A stretch of 64,000 nucleotides of DNA from Gymnodinialimonas phycosphaerae (GTDB lineage: Bacteria > Pseudomonadota > Alphaproteobacteria > Rhodobacterales > Rhodobacteraceae): the NCBI RefSeq assembly GCF_019195455.1, contig NZ_JAIMBW010000001.1, forward strand, positions 1,054,001 through 1,118,000. The letters are read 5' to 3'. The notes below the pieces were generated by a model. That model was given only the letters and a program-made list of their open reading frames with translations, ran no database searches and was not told where the DNA came from. Positions 25,407 through 35,701 of the stretch are shown piece after piece; the stretch's first letter is position 1, and each line of letters starts with the position of its first letter. A program made the translations under genes and the position numbers.

Positions 25407-26861
25407 ATGCTTTGGATCTTGTCTGTTATCGCCGGTCTCGGGCTTCTGGGATTCCTCCTGGGCCGGGGCAGGGCGGTTGCCAGCGCAGGGGGCGACGTGC
25501 GTCTTCTGCACTCGCTGCCCACGTATTACGGCCTTAATGTCACTCTGCTGACAATGGTGCCTGCGGTTCTGGTCCTTGGCATCTGGCTGATTATCCAACC
25601 CATCGTGATCAACAACGCGGTGACGGCCTCCTTGCCCGCCGACTACCTGGCGCAGACGGATAATCCCGCCCTTGTCATGACCGAAGTGCGCCGCCTTGCC
25701 TCCGGGTTCGATGTAGCTGTAGAGCGCGGCCTGTTCACCAACCCAGAGGTCGCCACCCTCGACGTGACCGACGACACCATCCGCGACCAGTTGGCCGGGA
25801 TCGGTGTGGCCCTTGGGGCCGACGTCAGCACCGAGGTTCTGGCCGCCGCCCAACAATTCCGCGTCCTGGCGGTCACGGGCCGCACCTGGATGCTGGTCGT
25901 GGTCTTCGCCCTCGCCGTGGCGGGCCTTGGCTATGCCTTCCTGCGCACCAACAAGGATCAGCGCGCGCGCAACAGCGTGGAACGCGCAATCCTTGGCATC
26001 CTGATCGCGGCCTCCACCCTCGCGATCCTGACGACGGTGGGCATCGTGTTGTCGATGCTTTGGGACACGCGCAACTTCTTCCAGCTTTATCCGTGGCAGG
26101 ATTTCTTCTTTGGGCTGGAATGGCGTCCGTCCTTTGAGGGCGGGTCCGAGTTGGGCCTGATCCCGCTTCTGTGGGGCACGATGTACATTTCCTTCATCGC
26201 GCTTCTGGTCGCGGCGCCGATCGGCCTGTTCGCCGCAATCTACATGGCCGAATATGCCTCGGGTCGCGTCCGCTCCGTCGCCAAGCCGCTGATCGAGGTG
26301 CTGGCAGGCATTCCCACCATCGTCTACGGCCTCTTCGCCCTGATCACCGTGGGCCCCATGTTGCGCGACTACTTCGCGCAGCCGCTGGGGCTTGGCGATA
26401 GCAGTTCATCGGTGATGACGGCTGGCATCGTCATGGGAATCATGCTGATCCCGTTTGTCTCGTCGCTGTCGGATGACATCATTAACGCGGTGCCGCAAAG
26501 CCTGCGCGATGGCTCCTATGGCCTTGGGGCCACGCGGTCCGAGACGATCAAACAGGTGATCCTGCCCGCCGCCCTGCCGGGCATCGTGGGCGCCGTTCTT
26601 CTGGCCGCCTCGCGCGCCATTGGCGAGACGATGATCGTGGTGCTGGGGGCAGGGGCCGCCGCCCGGCTTGACCTCAACCCGTTCGAGGCGATGACCACCG
26701 TTACCGTGAAGATCGTGGGTCAGTTGACCGGGGATACGGATTTCTCCTCGCCCGAGGCGCTTGTCGCCTTCGCCCTGGGCCTGACGCTCTTTGTCATAAC
26801 CCTCTGCCTCAACATCGTGGCCCTCGTGGTCGTGCGTAAATATCGGGAGCAGTACGATTGA
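25407..26861 (+). CDS. pstC: Phosphate ABC transporter permease PstC
   Basis: The 484-residue protein carries an extra N-terminal part: a membrane segment at about 2-20, another at about 43-66, a periplasmic stretch and a third segment near 157-178. The core binding-protein-dependent permease domain follows from about residue 250 with PLLWGTMYISFIALLVAAPIGLF, the EAA-type loop with EVLAGIPTIVYGLFAL and LGATRSETIKQVILPAALPGI (quoted pieces shortened from one another). The length exceeds E. coli PstC (about 320) but is usual in Rhodobacterales. It overlaps pstA by 4 nt. Confidence 0.94.
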   Translation: MLWILSVIAGLGLLGFLLGRGRAVASAGGDVRLLHSLPTYYGLNVTLLTMVPAVLVLGIWLIIQPIVINNAVTASLPADYLAQTDNPALVMTEVRRLASGFDVAVERGLFTNPEVATLDVTDDTIRDQLAGIGVALGADVSTEVLAAAQQFRVLAVTGRTWMLVVVFALAVAGLGYAFLRTNKDQRARNSVERAILGILIAASTLAILTTVGIVLSMLWDTRNFFQLYPWQDFFFGLEWRPSFEGGSELGLIPLLWGTMYISFIALLVAAPIGLFAAIYMAEYASGRVRSVAKPLIEVLAGIPTIVYGLFALITVGPMLRDYFAQPLGLGDSSSSVMTAGIVMGIMLIPFVSSLSDDIINAVPQSLRDGSYGLGATRSETIKQVILPAALPGIVGAVLLAASRAIGETMIVVLGAGAAARLDLNPFEAMTTVTVKIVGQLTGDTDFSSPEALVAFALGLTLFVITLCLNIVALVVVRKYREQYD

Positions 26862-28219
26862 CCGACGCTGTTAATACCCCCGCCGCGACGCCAGAGCGCT
26901 CGCTTTTTGCCGCCGATGCCCGCACGTCCAGGCGCAACCGGTCCGAGAAGCGGTTCCGTGCCTACGGGATGGCCGCCGTCGGGATCGGCATTCTGGCGCT
27001 GATCGTGCTGCTGATCTCGATCCTTGGCAATGGCCTCAGCGCGTTCAAGCAGACCTACATCAGCTACCCGCTGGAACTGACCGAGGAACGCCTTGACCCC
27101 GACGGCAACCGCGACCCGGGCGAAATGGCCCGCGTCACAACCTTCGGCTACCTTCCTGTTCTGGCGATGTCGCTGGAGGCCTGGCTGGAGGCCGAGGGGA
27201 TCGAGCACGAGATGGGCGGGCGCGAATTGGCCGCCATGTTGTCCGAGGAAGCGCCCGCCCAGATCCGCGCCATGGTGCTGGCAAACCCTGACCTGATCGG
27301 CCAGACCATCGACGTCCAGATCCTTCTGGGCGGCCGCATCGACGGCTTTTTCAAGGGCCGCGTGACAATGGAAACGGCAGAGCGTGACCGCAACGTCTCG
27401 GTCAATCAACTGCTGCTCGCGCAAACCCTTGCCGAGCGGGGCGACGTCGTTACCCGCTTCAATTGGGACTTCATCACCTGGCCCGATGCCTCGGGTTCCC
27501 GGCCCGAGGCCGCGGGCCTGGGCGTCGCCATCATCGGATCCCTCTACATGATGATCGTGGTGCTTGTGTTGGCCCTGCCCATCGGCGTTGCGGCCTCCAT
27601 CTACCTTGAGGAATTCGCCCCCACCAACAGGCTGACCGACCTGATCGAGGTGAATATCTCCAACCTCGCGGCCGTGCCCTCCATCGTCTATGGCATCCTG
27701 GGGTTGGCCGTGTTCATCAACTTCATGGAATTCAACCAGTCGTCTCCGCTGGTCGGCGGCCTCGTGCTGACCCTGATGACCCTGCCCACGATCATCATCG
27801 CCACGCGGGCATCCCTGCGCGCCGTGCCGCCCTCCATCCGGCAGGCGGCCCTTGGTCTGGGCGCCTCCAAGATGCAATCGGTGTTCCACCACGTCTTGCC
27901 CCTTGCCATGCCGGGCATCCTGACCGGCACGATCATCGGCTTGGCCCAGGCCCTGGGGGAAACCGCGCCGCTTCTGCTGATCGGCATGGTGGCCTTCGTG
28001 CGGGAATACCCGGATCTTGTGTCGTCCCACTCCAACTCTTTCCCGTTGATGGGCGACGGTGCCACGGCACTTCCGGTGCAGGTCTACAGCTGGACCCAAC
28101 GCTCTGACCCGGCCTTCGTCGAAAGGGCGTCCGGCGCCATCATCGTGCTTCTGATCTTCCTCCTGATCATGAACGCCATCGCCATCCTTCTCCGCCGCCG
28201 GTTCGAGCGCCGTTGGTAG
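26858..28219 (+). CDS. pstA: Phosphate ABC transporter permease PstA
   Basis: The 453-residue partner of PstC starts at TTG (TTGACC), overlapping the pstC stop by 4 nt. A membrane segment lies at about 35-60, then a long periplasmic insert of roughly 150 residues, then the permease core with [37 protein letters not shown] and [19 protein letters not shown]. The insert is absent from E. coli PstA and typical of this group. It spans the inner membrane with PstC and is powered by PstB. Confidence 0.94.
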   Translation: MTDAVNTPAATPERSLFAADARTSRRNRSEKRFRAYGMAAVGIGILALIVLLISILGNGLSAFKQTYISYPLELTEERLDPDGNRDPGEMARVTTFGYLPVLAMSLEAWLEAEGIEHEMGGRELAAMLSEEAPAQIRAMVLANPDLIGQTIDVQILLGGRIDGFFKGRVTMETAERDRNVSVNQLLLAQTLAERGDVVTRFNWDFITWPDASGSRPEAAGLGVAIIGSLYMMIVVLVLALPIGVAASIYLEEFAPTNRLTDLIEVNISNLAAVPSIVYGILGLAVFINFMEFNQSSPLVGGLVLTLMTLPTIIIATRASLRAVPPSIRQAALGLGASKMQSVFHHVLPLAMPGILTGTIIGLAQALGETAPLLLIGMVAFVREYPDLVSSHSNSFPLMGDGATALPVQVYSWTQRSDPAFVERASGAIIVLLIFLLIMNAIAILLRRRFERRW

Positions 28220-28236
28220 AATTGAGAGATACCGCT

Positions 28237-29082
28237 ATGAACCATATGAGCCAAGCAATGACAGGGGTCACCGTGGACCAGATGAAGATGCAAGCGCGCG
28301 GCGTGGACGTGTTTTACGGGGCGGGGGCCGCCGGGCGCAGCGCCGCCGACATGGCCGCCGACAAGTCCGTCACCCACGCCATCAAGGCCGTGGACGTCGA
28401 TATCGCCGACAATACCGTCACCGCCTTCATCGGGCCCTCGGGCTGTGGCAAATCCACCTTCCTGCGGGTGCTCAACCGAATGAACGACACCATCGACGGG
28501 TGTCGCATGACCGGAAAGGTGACGCTGGACGGTGAAGACATCAACGACCCGAAGGTGGATCCCGTGCAACTGCGCGCCAAGGTCGGCATGGTGTTCCAGA
28601 AACCCAACCCCTTCCCCAAATCGATCTTCGACAACGTGGCTTACGGGCCGCGCATCCACGGCCTGGCCTCAAACAAGGCAGACCTTGCCGATATCGTCGA
28701 AAAATCACTGCGCCGCGCCGCGATCTGGGATGAGGTGAAGGACCGCCTGCAAGCTCCCGGCACGGGACTTTCCGGTGGCCAGCAACAACGCCTTTGCATC
28801 GCGCGCGCTATCGCGACCTCTCCCGAGGTGCTGCTGATGGACGAGCCTTGCAGCGCCCTTGACCCGATCGCCACGGCGCAGGTCGAGGAACTGATTGACG
28901 AGCTGCGCACGCGCTTTTCCGTCGTCATCGTCACCCACTCCATGCAGCAGGCCGCGCGTGTCAGCCAGAAGACCGCGTTTTTCCACCTCGGCTCGCTTGT
29001 GGAATTCGACGATACGACCAAGATTTTCACCAACCCCAGCGATCCCCGCACGGAAAGCTACATTACCGGACGGATTGGATAA
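28237..29082 (+). CDS. pstB: Phosphate ABC transporter ATP-binding protein PstB
   Basis: The 281-residue ATPase shows Walker [10 protein letters not shown], the Q-loop [15 protein letters not shown], signature [14 protein letters not shown], Walker [16 protein letters not shown] and the His switch [12 protein letters not shown]. The ATG at 28237 is preceded by GAGAGA and gives an N-terminus of about 30 residues before the first strand; an earlier GTG at 28213 would overlap pstA. The EPCSALDP wording is characteristic of PstB. Confidence 0.96.
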   Translation: MNHMSQAMTGVTVDQMKMQARGVDVFYGAGAAGRSAADMAADKSVTHAIKAVDVDIADNTVTAFIGPSGCGKSTFLRVLNRMNDTIDGCRMTGKVTLDGEDINDPKVDPVQLRAKVGMVFQKPNPFPKSIFDNVAYGPRIHGLASNKADLADIVEKSLRRAAIWDEVKDRLQAPGTGLSGGQQQRLCIARAIATSPEVLLMDEPCSALDPIATAQVEELIDELRTRFSVVIVTHSMQQAARVSQKTAFFHLGSLVEFDDTTKIFTNPSDPRTESYITGRIG

Positions 29083-29085
29083 GTC

Positions 29086-29796
29086 ATGCCGAACTCAGAG
29101 CACATCGTCAGCAGTTTCGACCGCGATCTGGAAGGCATCCAGGCAAAGATCATGCGCATGGGCGGGCTGGTGGAAGTGGCCATCGCCCAATCTTCCACGG
29201 CGCTGGAAACCAGCGATCTGGACTTGGCGATGGCCGTACGCAAGGCCGACAAGGCCATCGACGCCTTGGAAGAAGAAGTGAACGAAGAAGCCGCGCGCAT
29301 CATCGCGTTGCGCCAGCCCATCGCGTCAGACCTGCGCACCGTGCTGTCGATCTTCCGTGTTTCCGCCAATCTGGAACGGATCGGGGATTACGCAAAAAAC
29401 ATCGCCAAGCGGTCCCAGGCGGTGATCGAACTGCCCGCCGTGCCCGGCGATACCGCGTCGCTCAAACGCATGGCGCGCCAGGTGGAGCTGATGCTGAAGG
29501 ACGCGCTGGATGCCTACATCCAGAAGGACGTGGACCTGGCCGAAGACGTGCGCCAGCGCGACCTGGAGGTGGACCAGATGTATTCCGCGCTGTTCCGCGA
29601 ATACCTGACCCACATGATGGAAGATCCCCGCCACATCACCACCTGCATGCACCTGCATTTCATGGCGAAAAACATCGAACGGATGGGCGATCACGTGACC
29701 TCCGTGGCCGAACAGGTGATTTACCTCGTGACCGGCGAGATGCCCGATGAAGACCGCCCGAAGGAAGATAAGACCCCCTACGTGCAGGAGGCGTGA
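29086..29796 (+). CDS. phoU: Phosphate signalling protein PhoU
   Basis: The 236-residue helical protein contains two PhoU repeats, each a three-helix bundle with the metal-binding E/DxxxD pattern: MGGLVEVAIAQSS with RKADKAIDALEEEVN, and ELMLKDALDAYIQKD with RDLEVDQMYSALFREY. It links the Pst transporter to PhoR and restrains the regulon when phosphate is ample. It starts 3 nt after pstB and ends 3 nt before phoB. Confidence 0.96.
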   Translation: MPNSEHIVSSFDRDLEGIQAKIMRMGGLVEVAIAQSSTALETSDLDLAMAVRKADKAIDALEEEVNEEAARIIALRQPIASDLRTVLSIFRVSANLERIGDYAKNIAKRSQAVIELPAVPGDTASLKRMARQVELMLKDALDAYIQKDVDLAEDVRQRDLEVDQMYSALFREYLTHMMEDPRHITTCMHLHFMAKNIERMGDHVTSVAEQVIYLVTGEMPDEDRPKEDKTPYVQEA

Positions 29797-29799
29797 CCC

Positions 29800-30486
29800 A
29801 TGGCCGGTGAACCCCTTGTTCTGGTGGTCGAAGATGAGCCCGCACAGCGCGAAGTCCTGGCCTACAACATCCGGGCCGAGGGCTTTGACGTCATCACCGC
29901 AAGCGCCGGCGACGAAGCCCTGATCACCGTGCGCGAAACGCCCCCCGATGTGATCGTGCTGGACTGGATGCTGCCTCACGTCAGCGGGATCGAAGTCTGT
30001 CGCCAGTTGAAAATGGCCAGCGATACATCGAAAATCCCGGTCATCATGCTGTCCGCGCGCTCGGAAGAGACCGACAAGGTCAGGGGGCTGGAGACGGGCG
30101 CAGACGACTACATCACCAAGCCCTATTCCGTGGCCGAACTGCTGGCGCGCCTGCGCACGCAGTTGCGTCGCGTGCGCCCCTCCACGGTCGGGGAGCGGCT
30201 GGAATACGAAGACATAGCCGTCGACCTGACCGAGCATCGTGTCTACCGCAGTGGCGAACCCCTGTCCCTTGGCCCGACGGAATTTCGGTTGCTGACGGCC
30301 CTCATGGAACGGCCGGGCAGGGTGTGGAGCCGCGAGCAATTGCTCGATCGTGTGTGGGGCCGCGACATCTATGTCGATAGCCGCACCGTCGACGTCCATG
30401 TGGGCCGGTTGCGCAAGGCTTTGAAGGTGGGCGAGGCGGGCGATCCCATCCGCACCGTGCGCGGTGCGGGCTATTCGCTGGGTTAA
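29800..30486 (+). CDS. phoB: Phosphate regulon response regulator PhoB
   Basis: The 228-residue OmpR-type regulator has a receiver domain (VVEDEPAQREVL, phospho-acceptor Asp in VIVLDWMLP, ADDYITKPYS with the conserved Lys) and a winged-helix domain (LGPTEFRLLTALMERPGRVWSREQLLDRVWG, quoted here as TEFRLLTALME and REQLLDRVWG). It activates the Pho box at 24158. Cotranscribed with phoU; converges on the amidohydrolase gene with a 4-nt gap. Confidence 0.96.
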   Translation: MAGEPLVLVVEDEPAQREVLAYNIRAEGFDVITASAGDEALITVRETPPDVIVLDWMLPHVSGIEVCRQLKMASDTSKIPVIMLSARSEETDKVRGLETGADDYITKPYSVAELLARLRTQLRRVRPSTVGERLEYEDIAVDLTEHRVYRSGEPLSLGPTEFRLLTALMERPGRVWSREQLLDRVWGRDIYVDSRTVDVHVGRLRKALKVGEAGDPIRTVRGAGYSLG

Positions 30487-30490
30487 GGCA

Positions 30491-31417
30491 TTACCTTAAC
30501 TTTATCCCGTAAGCCGTTGATGCCGTGTTTAAAAATACTGCCTCACGGTCCACGTCATTCAGTTGACCCGCAATGATTGCAGCACACGTTTCATAATCCG
30601 TCGCCAGCTTTTCAACCGGATAATTGCTGCCCCACATCACGCGCTCCGCGCCGAACTGCTCCAGCAGAAAGCGGATGCAGGACGCGGCCCAGTCCGACCC
30701 GGTCCAGTCGCCGTCGTACATCCCGAACCCGCTCAGCTTGACGAAGGTATTGGCGCGCCCGGCCATCAGTTGCACCGCCTCGCGCCACCGATCAACGCCT
30801 GCGGGCGACGTCATATCATAGGGGCACAGCGCGTGGTCGATAATGACGGTCAGGGCAGGGGTCGCGGAAAACGCCTTTAGCGCGGCCTCGGCCTGTTCGG
30901 GATACATTTGCAAATCGAACGTCAGGCCCCGGTCCTCCAGCACCTTGAGCCCATTCGCCCATTTGGACTCGCTCAGGTAATCCCTTGGCGCAAAAGACAA
31001 ATCAGGCCTTTGATCCAGCCGCGCCACGATCTGGCGCACACCGCAGAAATCGCGGCTCTCAGCGTGCGCTAAGAGGGTCCGGGTCAAGTCATCGGCGCTC
31101 AGGTCGACGAGAGCGACGATTTTGACGGTATGTTCCATACGGTCTGCCTCGGCCTGCACGAAGCGCGTCTCGGCCACCGGGTGGGCCAACGCGCCATCGG
31201 TCTGCACATGGACGGACGCACGCGGCCTGACGTCGGCCTCGGCCAGAAACTCCTCCATCAGGTAGTCGCGCTGGATCGGCGTCGGGTCCCCAAACGGTTT
31301 TGGCGCGCCGATGTCGCGCAGCCAGCCATAGCCAATCTCGTCACCACGGCTGTCCGGCGCCCAAACATGATGATGCGCGTCGATATACCCGTGGGGGAGG
31401 CGTTTTCTCAGGTCCAT
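30491..31417 (-). CDS. Amidohydrolase 2-family metal-dependent hydrolase
   Basis: The 308-residue TIM-barrel protein starts with IDAHHHVWAPD, the HxH metal motif of the amidohydrolase-related (PF04909) family, and continues with VHVQTDGAL, VKIVALVDLSADD, CGVRQIVARLD, LQMYPEQAEAAL, VIIDHALCP and the C-terminal MWGSNYPVEKL with its catalytic-type Asn where many members carry Asp. Members hydrolyse lactones or decarboxylate small acids; the substrate is unknown. It is transcribed on its own, with an AT-rich promoter region at about 31420-31490. Confidence 0.85.
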   Translation of the reverse strand: MDLRKRLPHGYIDAHHHVWAPDSRGDEIGYGWLRDIGAPKPFGDPTPIQRDYLMEEFLAEADVRPRASVHVQTDGALAHPVAETRFVQAEADRMEHTVKIVALVDLSADDLTRTLLAHAESRDFCGVRQIVARLDQRPDLSFAPRDYLSESKWANGLKVLEDRGLTFDLQMYPEQAEAALKAFSATPALTVIIDHALCPYDMTSPAGVDRWREAVQLMAGRANTFVKLSGFGMYDGDWTGSDWAASCIRFLLEQFGAERVMWGSNYPVEKLATDYETCAAIIAGQLNDVDREAVFLNTASTAYGIKLR

Positions 31418-31472
31418 ATCAGGCAGTCCATTTGGCCAGTAATCATGATTATGTTAAATATGTAGTTTCGTG

Positions 31473-31512
31473 GATATCGTTTGATATCAATGGCTTGAGC
31501 TCTTGCTCAAGC
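31473..31512. promoter_or_regulatory. Two adjacent palindromes in the AT-rich gap between ridA and the amidohydrolase
   Basis: GATATC-GTTT-GATATC (31473-31488) is followed directly by GCTTGAGC-TCTT-GCTCAAGC (31493-31512), both perfect. The second could end ridA transcription (leftward), although no U-tract follows; either could be an operator for the amidohydrolase gene. Confidence 0.4.
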
Positions 31513-31521
31513 TTGAGCACC

Positions 31522-31863
31522 TCATTTGATGGCCGCTGTGACGATGATCTCCACCTTCAACACGTCGCGCGCCAGCTTTGCTTCACCGCACGCACGCGCC
31601 GGAGCCGTACCTTCCGGGACCCAGGTGTCCCAGACCTCGTTCATCTCGGCGAAGTCGGCCATATCCGCCAGCCAGATGATGGCCTGCAACATATGTGTGC
31701 GATCGGATCCGGCTTCCTTCAGCAGCGCATCGACGCGTGCAAGGCAATCGGTGGTCTGCTCGGCCACCGTTGCACCCTCGCCCACCTGTCCGCACAAATA
31801 CGCGACGCCGTTGTGCTTCACGATCTTCGACATGCGCCGCGATGTTCCCATGCGTCCAATCAT
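31522..31863 (-). CDS. RidA/YjgF-family protein
   Basis: The 113-residue protein matches the RidA fold in length and motifs: [20 protein letters not shown] at the N-terminus, [38 protein letters not shown] in the middle (helix and strand order as in the family) and [17 protein letters not shown] at the end. The Arg that defines the imine deaminase site in true RidA (R105 region, usually PARxxV) appears as [10 protein letters not shown]. It overlaps prpE by 4 nt, so the two are coupled. Imine/enamine deamination is the usual function; the substrate is unknown. Confidence 0.85.
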   Translation of the reverse strand: MIGRMGTSRRMSKIVKHNGVAYLCGQVGEGATVAEQTTDCLARVDALLKEAGSDRTHMLQAIIWLADMADFAEMNEVWDTWVPEGTAPARACGEAKLARDVLKVEIIVTAAIK

Positions 31864-33761
31864 CCGATCAATCCTTTCGCATCCAGCGCCGCCTTGATCT
31901 CATCGAGGATCGCCGGATCGTCGATCGCGGCAGGCATCTTGAAATCCTCGGCATCCGCAATCTTCTGCATCGTCGCGCGCAGCACTTTGCCCGAGCGTGT
32001 CTTGGGCAGCCGCTTCACGCAGACCGCCAGTTTGAAGGCGGCCACCGCGCCGATGTCGTGGCGGACCTTTTTGACCAACTCTGCCGCGATCTCATCAGGC
32101 GCTTGCGTCACGCCCGATTTCAGCACGAAGAACCCCAGCGGCAGCTGACCTTTCAACTCATCCGCCTTGCCGACAACCGCGCATTCCGCGACCGCATCGT
32201 GATGCGACAGAACCTCTTCCATGGCGCCGGTCGACAGCCGGTGGCCCGCGACGTTGATGATGTCATCGGTGCGCGCCATGATGTGCAGGTAGCCGTCTTC
32301 GTCCAGAATTCCGGCGTCAGAGGTCGCGTAATACCCGGGAAATTCAGCCAGATAAGACGAATGGAATCGCGCGTCCGCATCCCACAGCGTGGGCAAGCAT
32401 GACGGCGGCAGCGGCAGTTTCACCACGATATTGCCAAGGGTTCCATTGGGCACCGGATGGCCCGCGTCGTCCAGAACCTGCACGTCATAGCCGGGCATCG
32501 GCACCCCCGGAGAGCCATGCTTCACCGGCAGCGCCTCGATCCCCATGGGGATCGCCGAGATCGCCCATCCGGTCTCTGTCTGCCACCAATGGTCGATGAC
32601 CGGCACGCCCAGTTGCGCCTCGGCCCAGGCCAGCGTCGTGGGGTCCGAACGCTCGCCCGCCAGGAACAACGTCCGCAGGCCGGAAAGGTCGTATTTCTTG
32701 ACGAATTCGCCCTGTGGGTCTTGCCCCCGAATAGCGCGAAACGCTGTGGGTGCAGTGAAGAAAACGCGCACGTCATGGTCCTCGATCACACGCCAGAATG
32801 TGCCCGCGTCGGGAGTGCCAATCGGCTTGCCTTCGAACACCAACGTGGTGCATCCGGCCAGAAGCGGCGCGTAGCAGATGTAGGAATGCCCCACGACCCA
32901 GCCGACGTCCGACGCGGCCCAGAAGACCTCTCCGGGGGTCACGCCGTAGATGTTTCGCATGCTCCAGTTCAAGGCCACCATGTGGCCGCCGGTATCGCGC
33001 ACCACGCCCTTGGGCTGGCCGGTCGTGCCAGAGGTATAGAGGATATAGGCAGGGTCCGTCGCCTTGACCTCGGCACACTCGGTCCGCTTGCCTGCTGCGC
33101 GCGCTGCGGCCATCGCCTCGGCCCAGTTGATGTCGCGCCCCTCGACCAATTCACACTCATGGACATCGCGCTCCAAGATCAGGCACGTCTTGATTTTATT
33201 TTGCGCAATATCAATGGCTTCTGACAGCAAGCTCATGTAGTCGATAATCCGCCCAGGCTCGATCCCGCAGGACGCGGAGATTACCGCTTTCGCCCCCGCG
33301 TCATCGATGCGTGTGGCCAGTTCCACCGCTGCAAAGCCGCCAAAAACGACGGAATGAACCGCGCCGATCCGCGCGCAGGCCAGCATCGCCACAAGCGCCT
33401 CGGGGACCATCGGCATGTAGATGATGACGCGGTCCCCCTGCCCCAAGCCCATGTCCTGCAACACGGCGCCAAGGGTCGCAACCTCGTCCAGCAACTCGGC
33501 ATAGGTCAGCGTGCGCTTGGTGTCGGTCACCGGGCTGTCGTAGATGATCGCAGGCTGATCACCGCGCCCCGCCGCCACGTGACGATCGACCGCGTTATAA
33601 CAGGTGTTACAGGTCGCACCCTCGAACCAGCGGCCATAGGCGCCTGAGCCTTCGGTGAAGGCGCGTTCCGGTGCACGCATCCAATCGATGCCTTTCGCGG
33701 CCTCCAGCCAGAACGCTTCCGGGTCCGCCGCAGCGGCGGCATATGTCTCTTGATATGTCAT
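31860..33761 (-). CDS. prpE: Propionyl-CoA synthetase
   Basis: The 633-residue AMP-forming ligase matches PrpE: an ACAS_N region ([18 protein letters not shown], then [15 protein letters not shown]), the adenylate motif [20 protein letters not shown] (family-specific wording VVRD-GGH), [10 protein letters not shown], and the C-terminal [22 protein letters not shown] with the acetylatable Lys in [11 protein letters not shown]. It activates propionate, and to a lesser degree acetate. The ATG at 33761 is supported by the conserved start; the longer frame to 33845 is not family-like. It is coupled to ridA downstream. Confidence 0.93.
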   Translation of the reverse strand: MTYQETYAAAAADPEAFWLEAAKGIDWMRAPERAFTEGSGAYGRWFEGATCNTCYNAVDRHVAAGRGDQPAIIYDSPVTDTKRTLTYAELLDEVATLGAVLQDMGLGQGDRVIIYMPMVPEALVAMLACARIGAVHSVVFGGFAAVELATRIDDAGAKAVISASCGIEPGRIIDYMSLLSEAIDIAQNKIKTCLILERDVHECELVEGRDINWAEAMAAARAAGKRTECAEVKATDPAYILYTSGTTGQPKGVVRDTGGHMVALNWSMRNIYGVTPGEVFWAASDVGWVVGHSYICYAPLLAGCTTLVFEGKPIGTPDAGTFWRVIEDHDVRVFFTAPTAFRAIRGQDPQGEFVKKYDLSGLRTLFLAGERSDPTTLAWAEAQLGVPVIDHWWQTETGWAISAIPMGIEALPVKHGSPGVPMPGYDVQVLDDAGHPVPNGTLGNIVVKLPLPPSCLPTLWDADARFHSSYLAEFPGYYATSDAGILDEDGYLHIMARTDDIINVAGHRLSTGAMEEVLSHHDAVAECAVVGKADELKGQLPLGFFVLKSGVTQAPDEIAAELVKKVRHDIGAVAAFKLAVCVKRLPKTRSGKVLRATMQKIADAEDFKMPAAIDDPAILDEIKAALDAKGLIG

Positions 33762-33883
33762 GCGATGTCCCTTTTGCTGGCCAAGACACGGGCCAGCTCT
33801 TCGATATTTTGGGGATAGGTTGCGGTGCGCCGTGCGCGCGGTCAATGTGCGTTATCGCTATCCGCGACAGAAAGGCCCGCCCG

Positions 33884-34294
33884 ATGGACAATGCCCCCCT
33901 AACCAAAACCGCCGCCCAAATGGTGGCCGAGGCCCGCACCCGCATCGACGAGGTCGAGACCGCTGATCTGATCGCGCAGCTGACCGACCCTGACGTGATT
34001 GTCGTCGACATCCGCGATATCCGTGAGCGTCAGCGTAGCGGCTTCATCCCCGGATCGGTCCATGCCCCGCGCGGCATGATTGAATTCTGGGTCGATCCCG
34101 ACAGCCCCTACTTCAAACCGGTCTTCGGCCAGGCGGACAAACGGTATGTGTTTCACTGCGCCTCGGGTTGGCGATCCGCCCTGACGGTGGCCACGCTGCA
34201 GGACATGGGCTTTGCCGCCGCACACCTGCGCGAAGGCTTCTCGACTTGGGAAGCACAAGGCGGCCCGGTCGAGTTCCCGCAACCACGCGATTAA
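33884..34294 (+). CDS. Rhodanese-like domain protein
   Basis: The 136-residue single-domain rhodanese has [30 protein letters not shown] and the active-site Cys in [14 protein letters not shown], with CASGWRS as the catalytic loop, followed by [13 protein letters not shown]. It would move sulfane sulfur; partner unknown. It diverges from prpE with about 120 nt between starts. The ATG at 33884 gives a natural N-terminus; the frame extends further back into the gap without meaning. Confidence 0.88.
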   Translation: MDNAPLTKTAAQMVAEARTRIDEVETADLIAQLTDPDVIVVDIRDIRERQRSGFIPGSVHAPRGMIEFWVDPDSPYFKPVFGQADKRYVFHCASGWRSALTVATLQDMGFAAAHLREGFSTWEAQGGPVEFPQPRD

Positions 34295-34376
34295 CGCCAT
34301 TAGCCCGGTGCGCGACGCACCGACTCGACGCAACGCGCGTTTTGAATATATGGTGCGTTCAAAGGGATTTAGACGC

Positions 34377-34820
34377 ATGAAGATATCTGTTTTCAACGGG
34401 CCGAACCTGAACCTTCTGGGGACGCGCGAGCCGGGAATTTACGGCGCCGATACGCTGGCTGATATCGAGGCCATCTGCCGCGCCACCGCGGCCGATCTGG
34501 GCGTCGACCTCGACTTCCTGCAATCCAACCACGAGGGCGCGCTGGTCGATGCCTTCCACGCCGCCCGCGGCGTAAGCGACGGCGTCGTCATCAACGCCGG
34601 GGCCTATACGCACACCTCCATTGCGCTGCGCGATGCGATCAGCGCCACTCAGCTTCCTACGGTGGAGCTGCATCTTTCCAACACCCACGCCCGCGAGGAG
34701 TTTCGGCATCATTCGGTGATCGCTCCGGTCTGCGTGGGCCTCATCCTGGGCTTCGGCGCGCGCGGCTACCCCCTCGCCCTCACCGCGCTGGTTCAGCACC
34801 TCAAAGGCAGCACACCATGA
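34377..34820 (+). CDS. aroQ: Type II 3-dehydroquinate dehydratase
   Basis: The 147-residue enzyme catalyses the third step of the shikimate pathway. It starts [23 protein letters not shown], with catalytic Tyr in the GIYG loop and Arg in GTREP, followed by [30 protein letters not shown] and [17 protein letters not shown] (His in the last motif is catalytic). Length is typical. It overlaps the luxR gene by 4 nt, an unusual pairing but compact. Confidence 0.96.
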   Translation: MKISVFNGPNLNLLGTREPGIYGADTLADIEAICRATAADLGVDLDFLQSNHEGALVDAFHAARGVSDGVVINAGAYTHTSIALRDAISATQLPTVELHLSNTHAREEFRHHSVIAPVCVGLILGFGARGYPLALTALVQHLKGSTP

Positions 34821-35620
34821 AACGTCTTCGCCGCTACCTTCAAATGACTTCGGTCGAGGATCTTTGGTCCCACCACACCAAGACGCTGTCAGACTACGGC
34901 TTCGATCGGGTCTTTTACGGCTTCAACGCCTTCCGTGGGGCTGGCCTCTATGACAACCCCGAAGACGCCCTGCTGCTGACCAACATGCCCTCCGACTACG
35001 TCGAGGCCTACGTGGACGGCGGCATGTTCCGCGATGGGGTGATGATGCGATGGGCGACCGAGAACGTCGGCGCCGCTTCGTGGCGGGATGTCTACACGGC
35101 CATGGCCCATGAAGAGCCCTCAAAAGGTGAAATCGCGATGCGCGCGATGAACGAAAAGCACGAGATTACTGCCGGTTACACGATCAGCTTCCCGATGGCG
35201 ATCAAGAACGCCAACGCAGGTATCGGCCTGGCGGTGAAGAAGGGCATGGGTCAGGATGAGGCCGACGCGATCTGGCAAGAACACGGCGATGATATCGAGA
35301 CGATCTGCCATGTCGCCCACCTGTGCATCCTGCAACTGCCCGCCACCGGGCAGCGCAAACTGTTGACCCCGCGCCAGTCCGAGGTTTTGGAGCTTGTGGC
35401 CGACGGCAAGACCATGGCCGACATCGCCTTGCTGTTGGAGCGGAACGTGGCCACGATCGAAAAGCACCTGCGCGGCGCCCGCGACGCCTTGGGCGTCGAG
35501 ACGACAGCCCAAGCGGTGCGCAAGGCTTCAATCCTCAATCAGATCTTCCGCCTCGACGAGCGTGACGATCCCACGCCCCGCCTGCCCCAAATGGCAGGAT
35601 CGGTGGGCGACCGAGCGTAA
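34817..35620 (+). CDS. LuxR-family regulator with autoinducer-binding domain (orphan)
   Basis: The 267-residue protein has an N-terminal autoinducer-binding domain (residues about 10-165; [47 protein letters not shown]) and a C-terminal LuxR helix-turn-helix ([46 protein letters not shown]; the TIEKHL recognition helix is clear). The region between resembles the acyl-homoserine-lactone family but the usual W-x3-Y-x-D ligand signature is only partly kept. No luxI homologue occurs in the window, so it is a solo. A factor-independent terminator stands about 340 nt downstream behind the hairpin array. Confidence 0.88.
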   Translation: MKRLRRYLQMTSVEDLWSHHTKTLSDYGFDRVFYGFNAFRGAGLYDNPEDALLLTNMPSDYVEAYVDGGMFRDGVMMRWATENVGAASWRDVYTAMAHEEPSKGEIAMRAMNEKHEITAGYTISFPMAIKNANAGIGLAVKKGMGQDEADAIWQEHGDDIETICHVAHLCILQLPATGQRKLLTPRQSEVLELVADGKTMADIALLLERNVATIEKHLRGARDALGVETTAQAVRKASILNQIFRLDERDDPTPRLPQMAGSVGDRA

Positions 35621-35701
35621 TCCCGTCCATTTCGACATGTCTTAATGGACAGTAAGGATTCCCTTATCTATCGCCACGCCCCGGAATATCGCAAAACAAG
35701 C

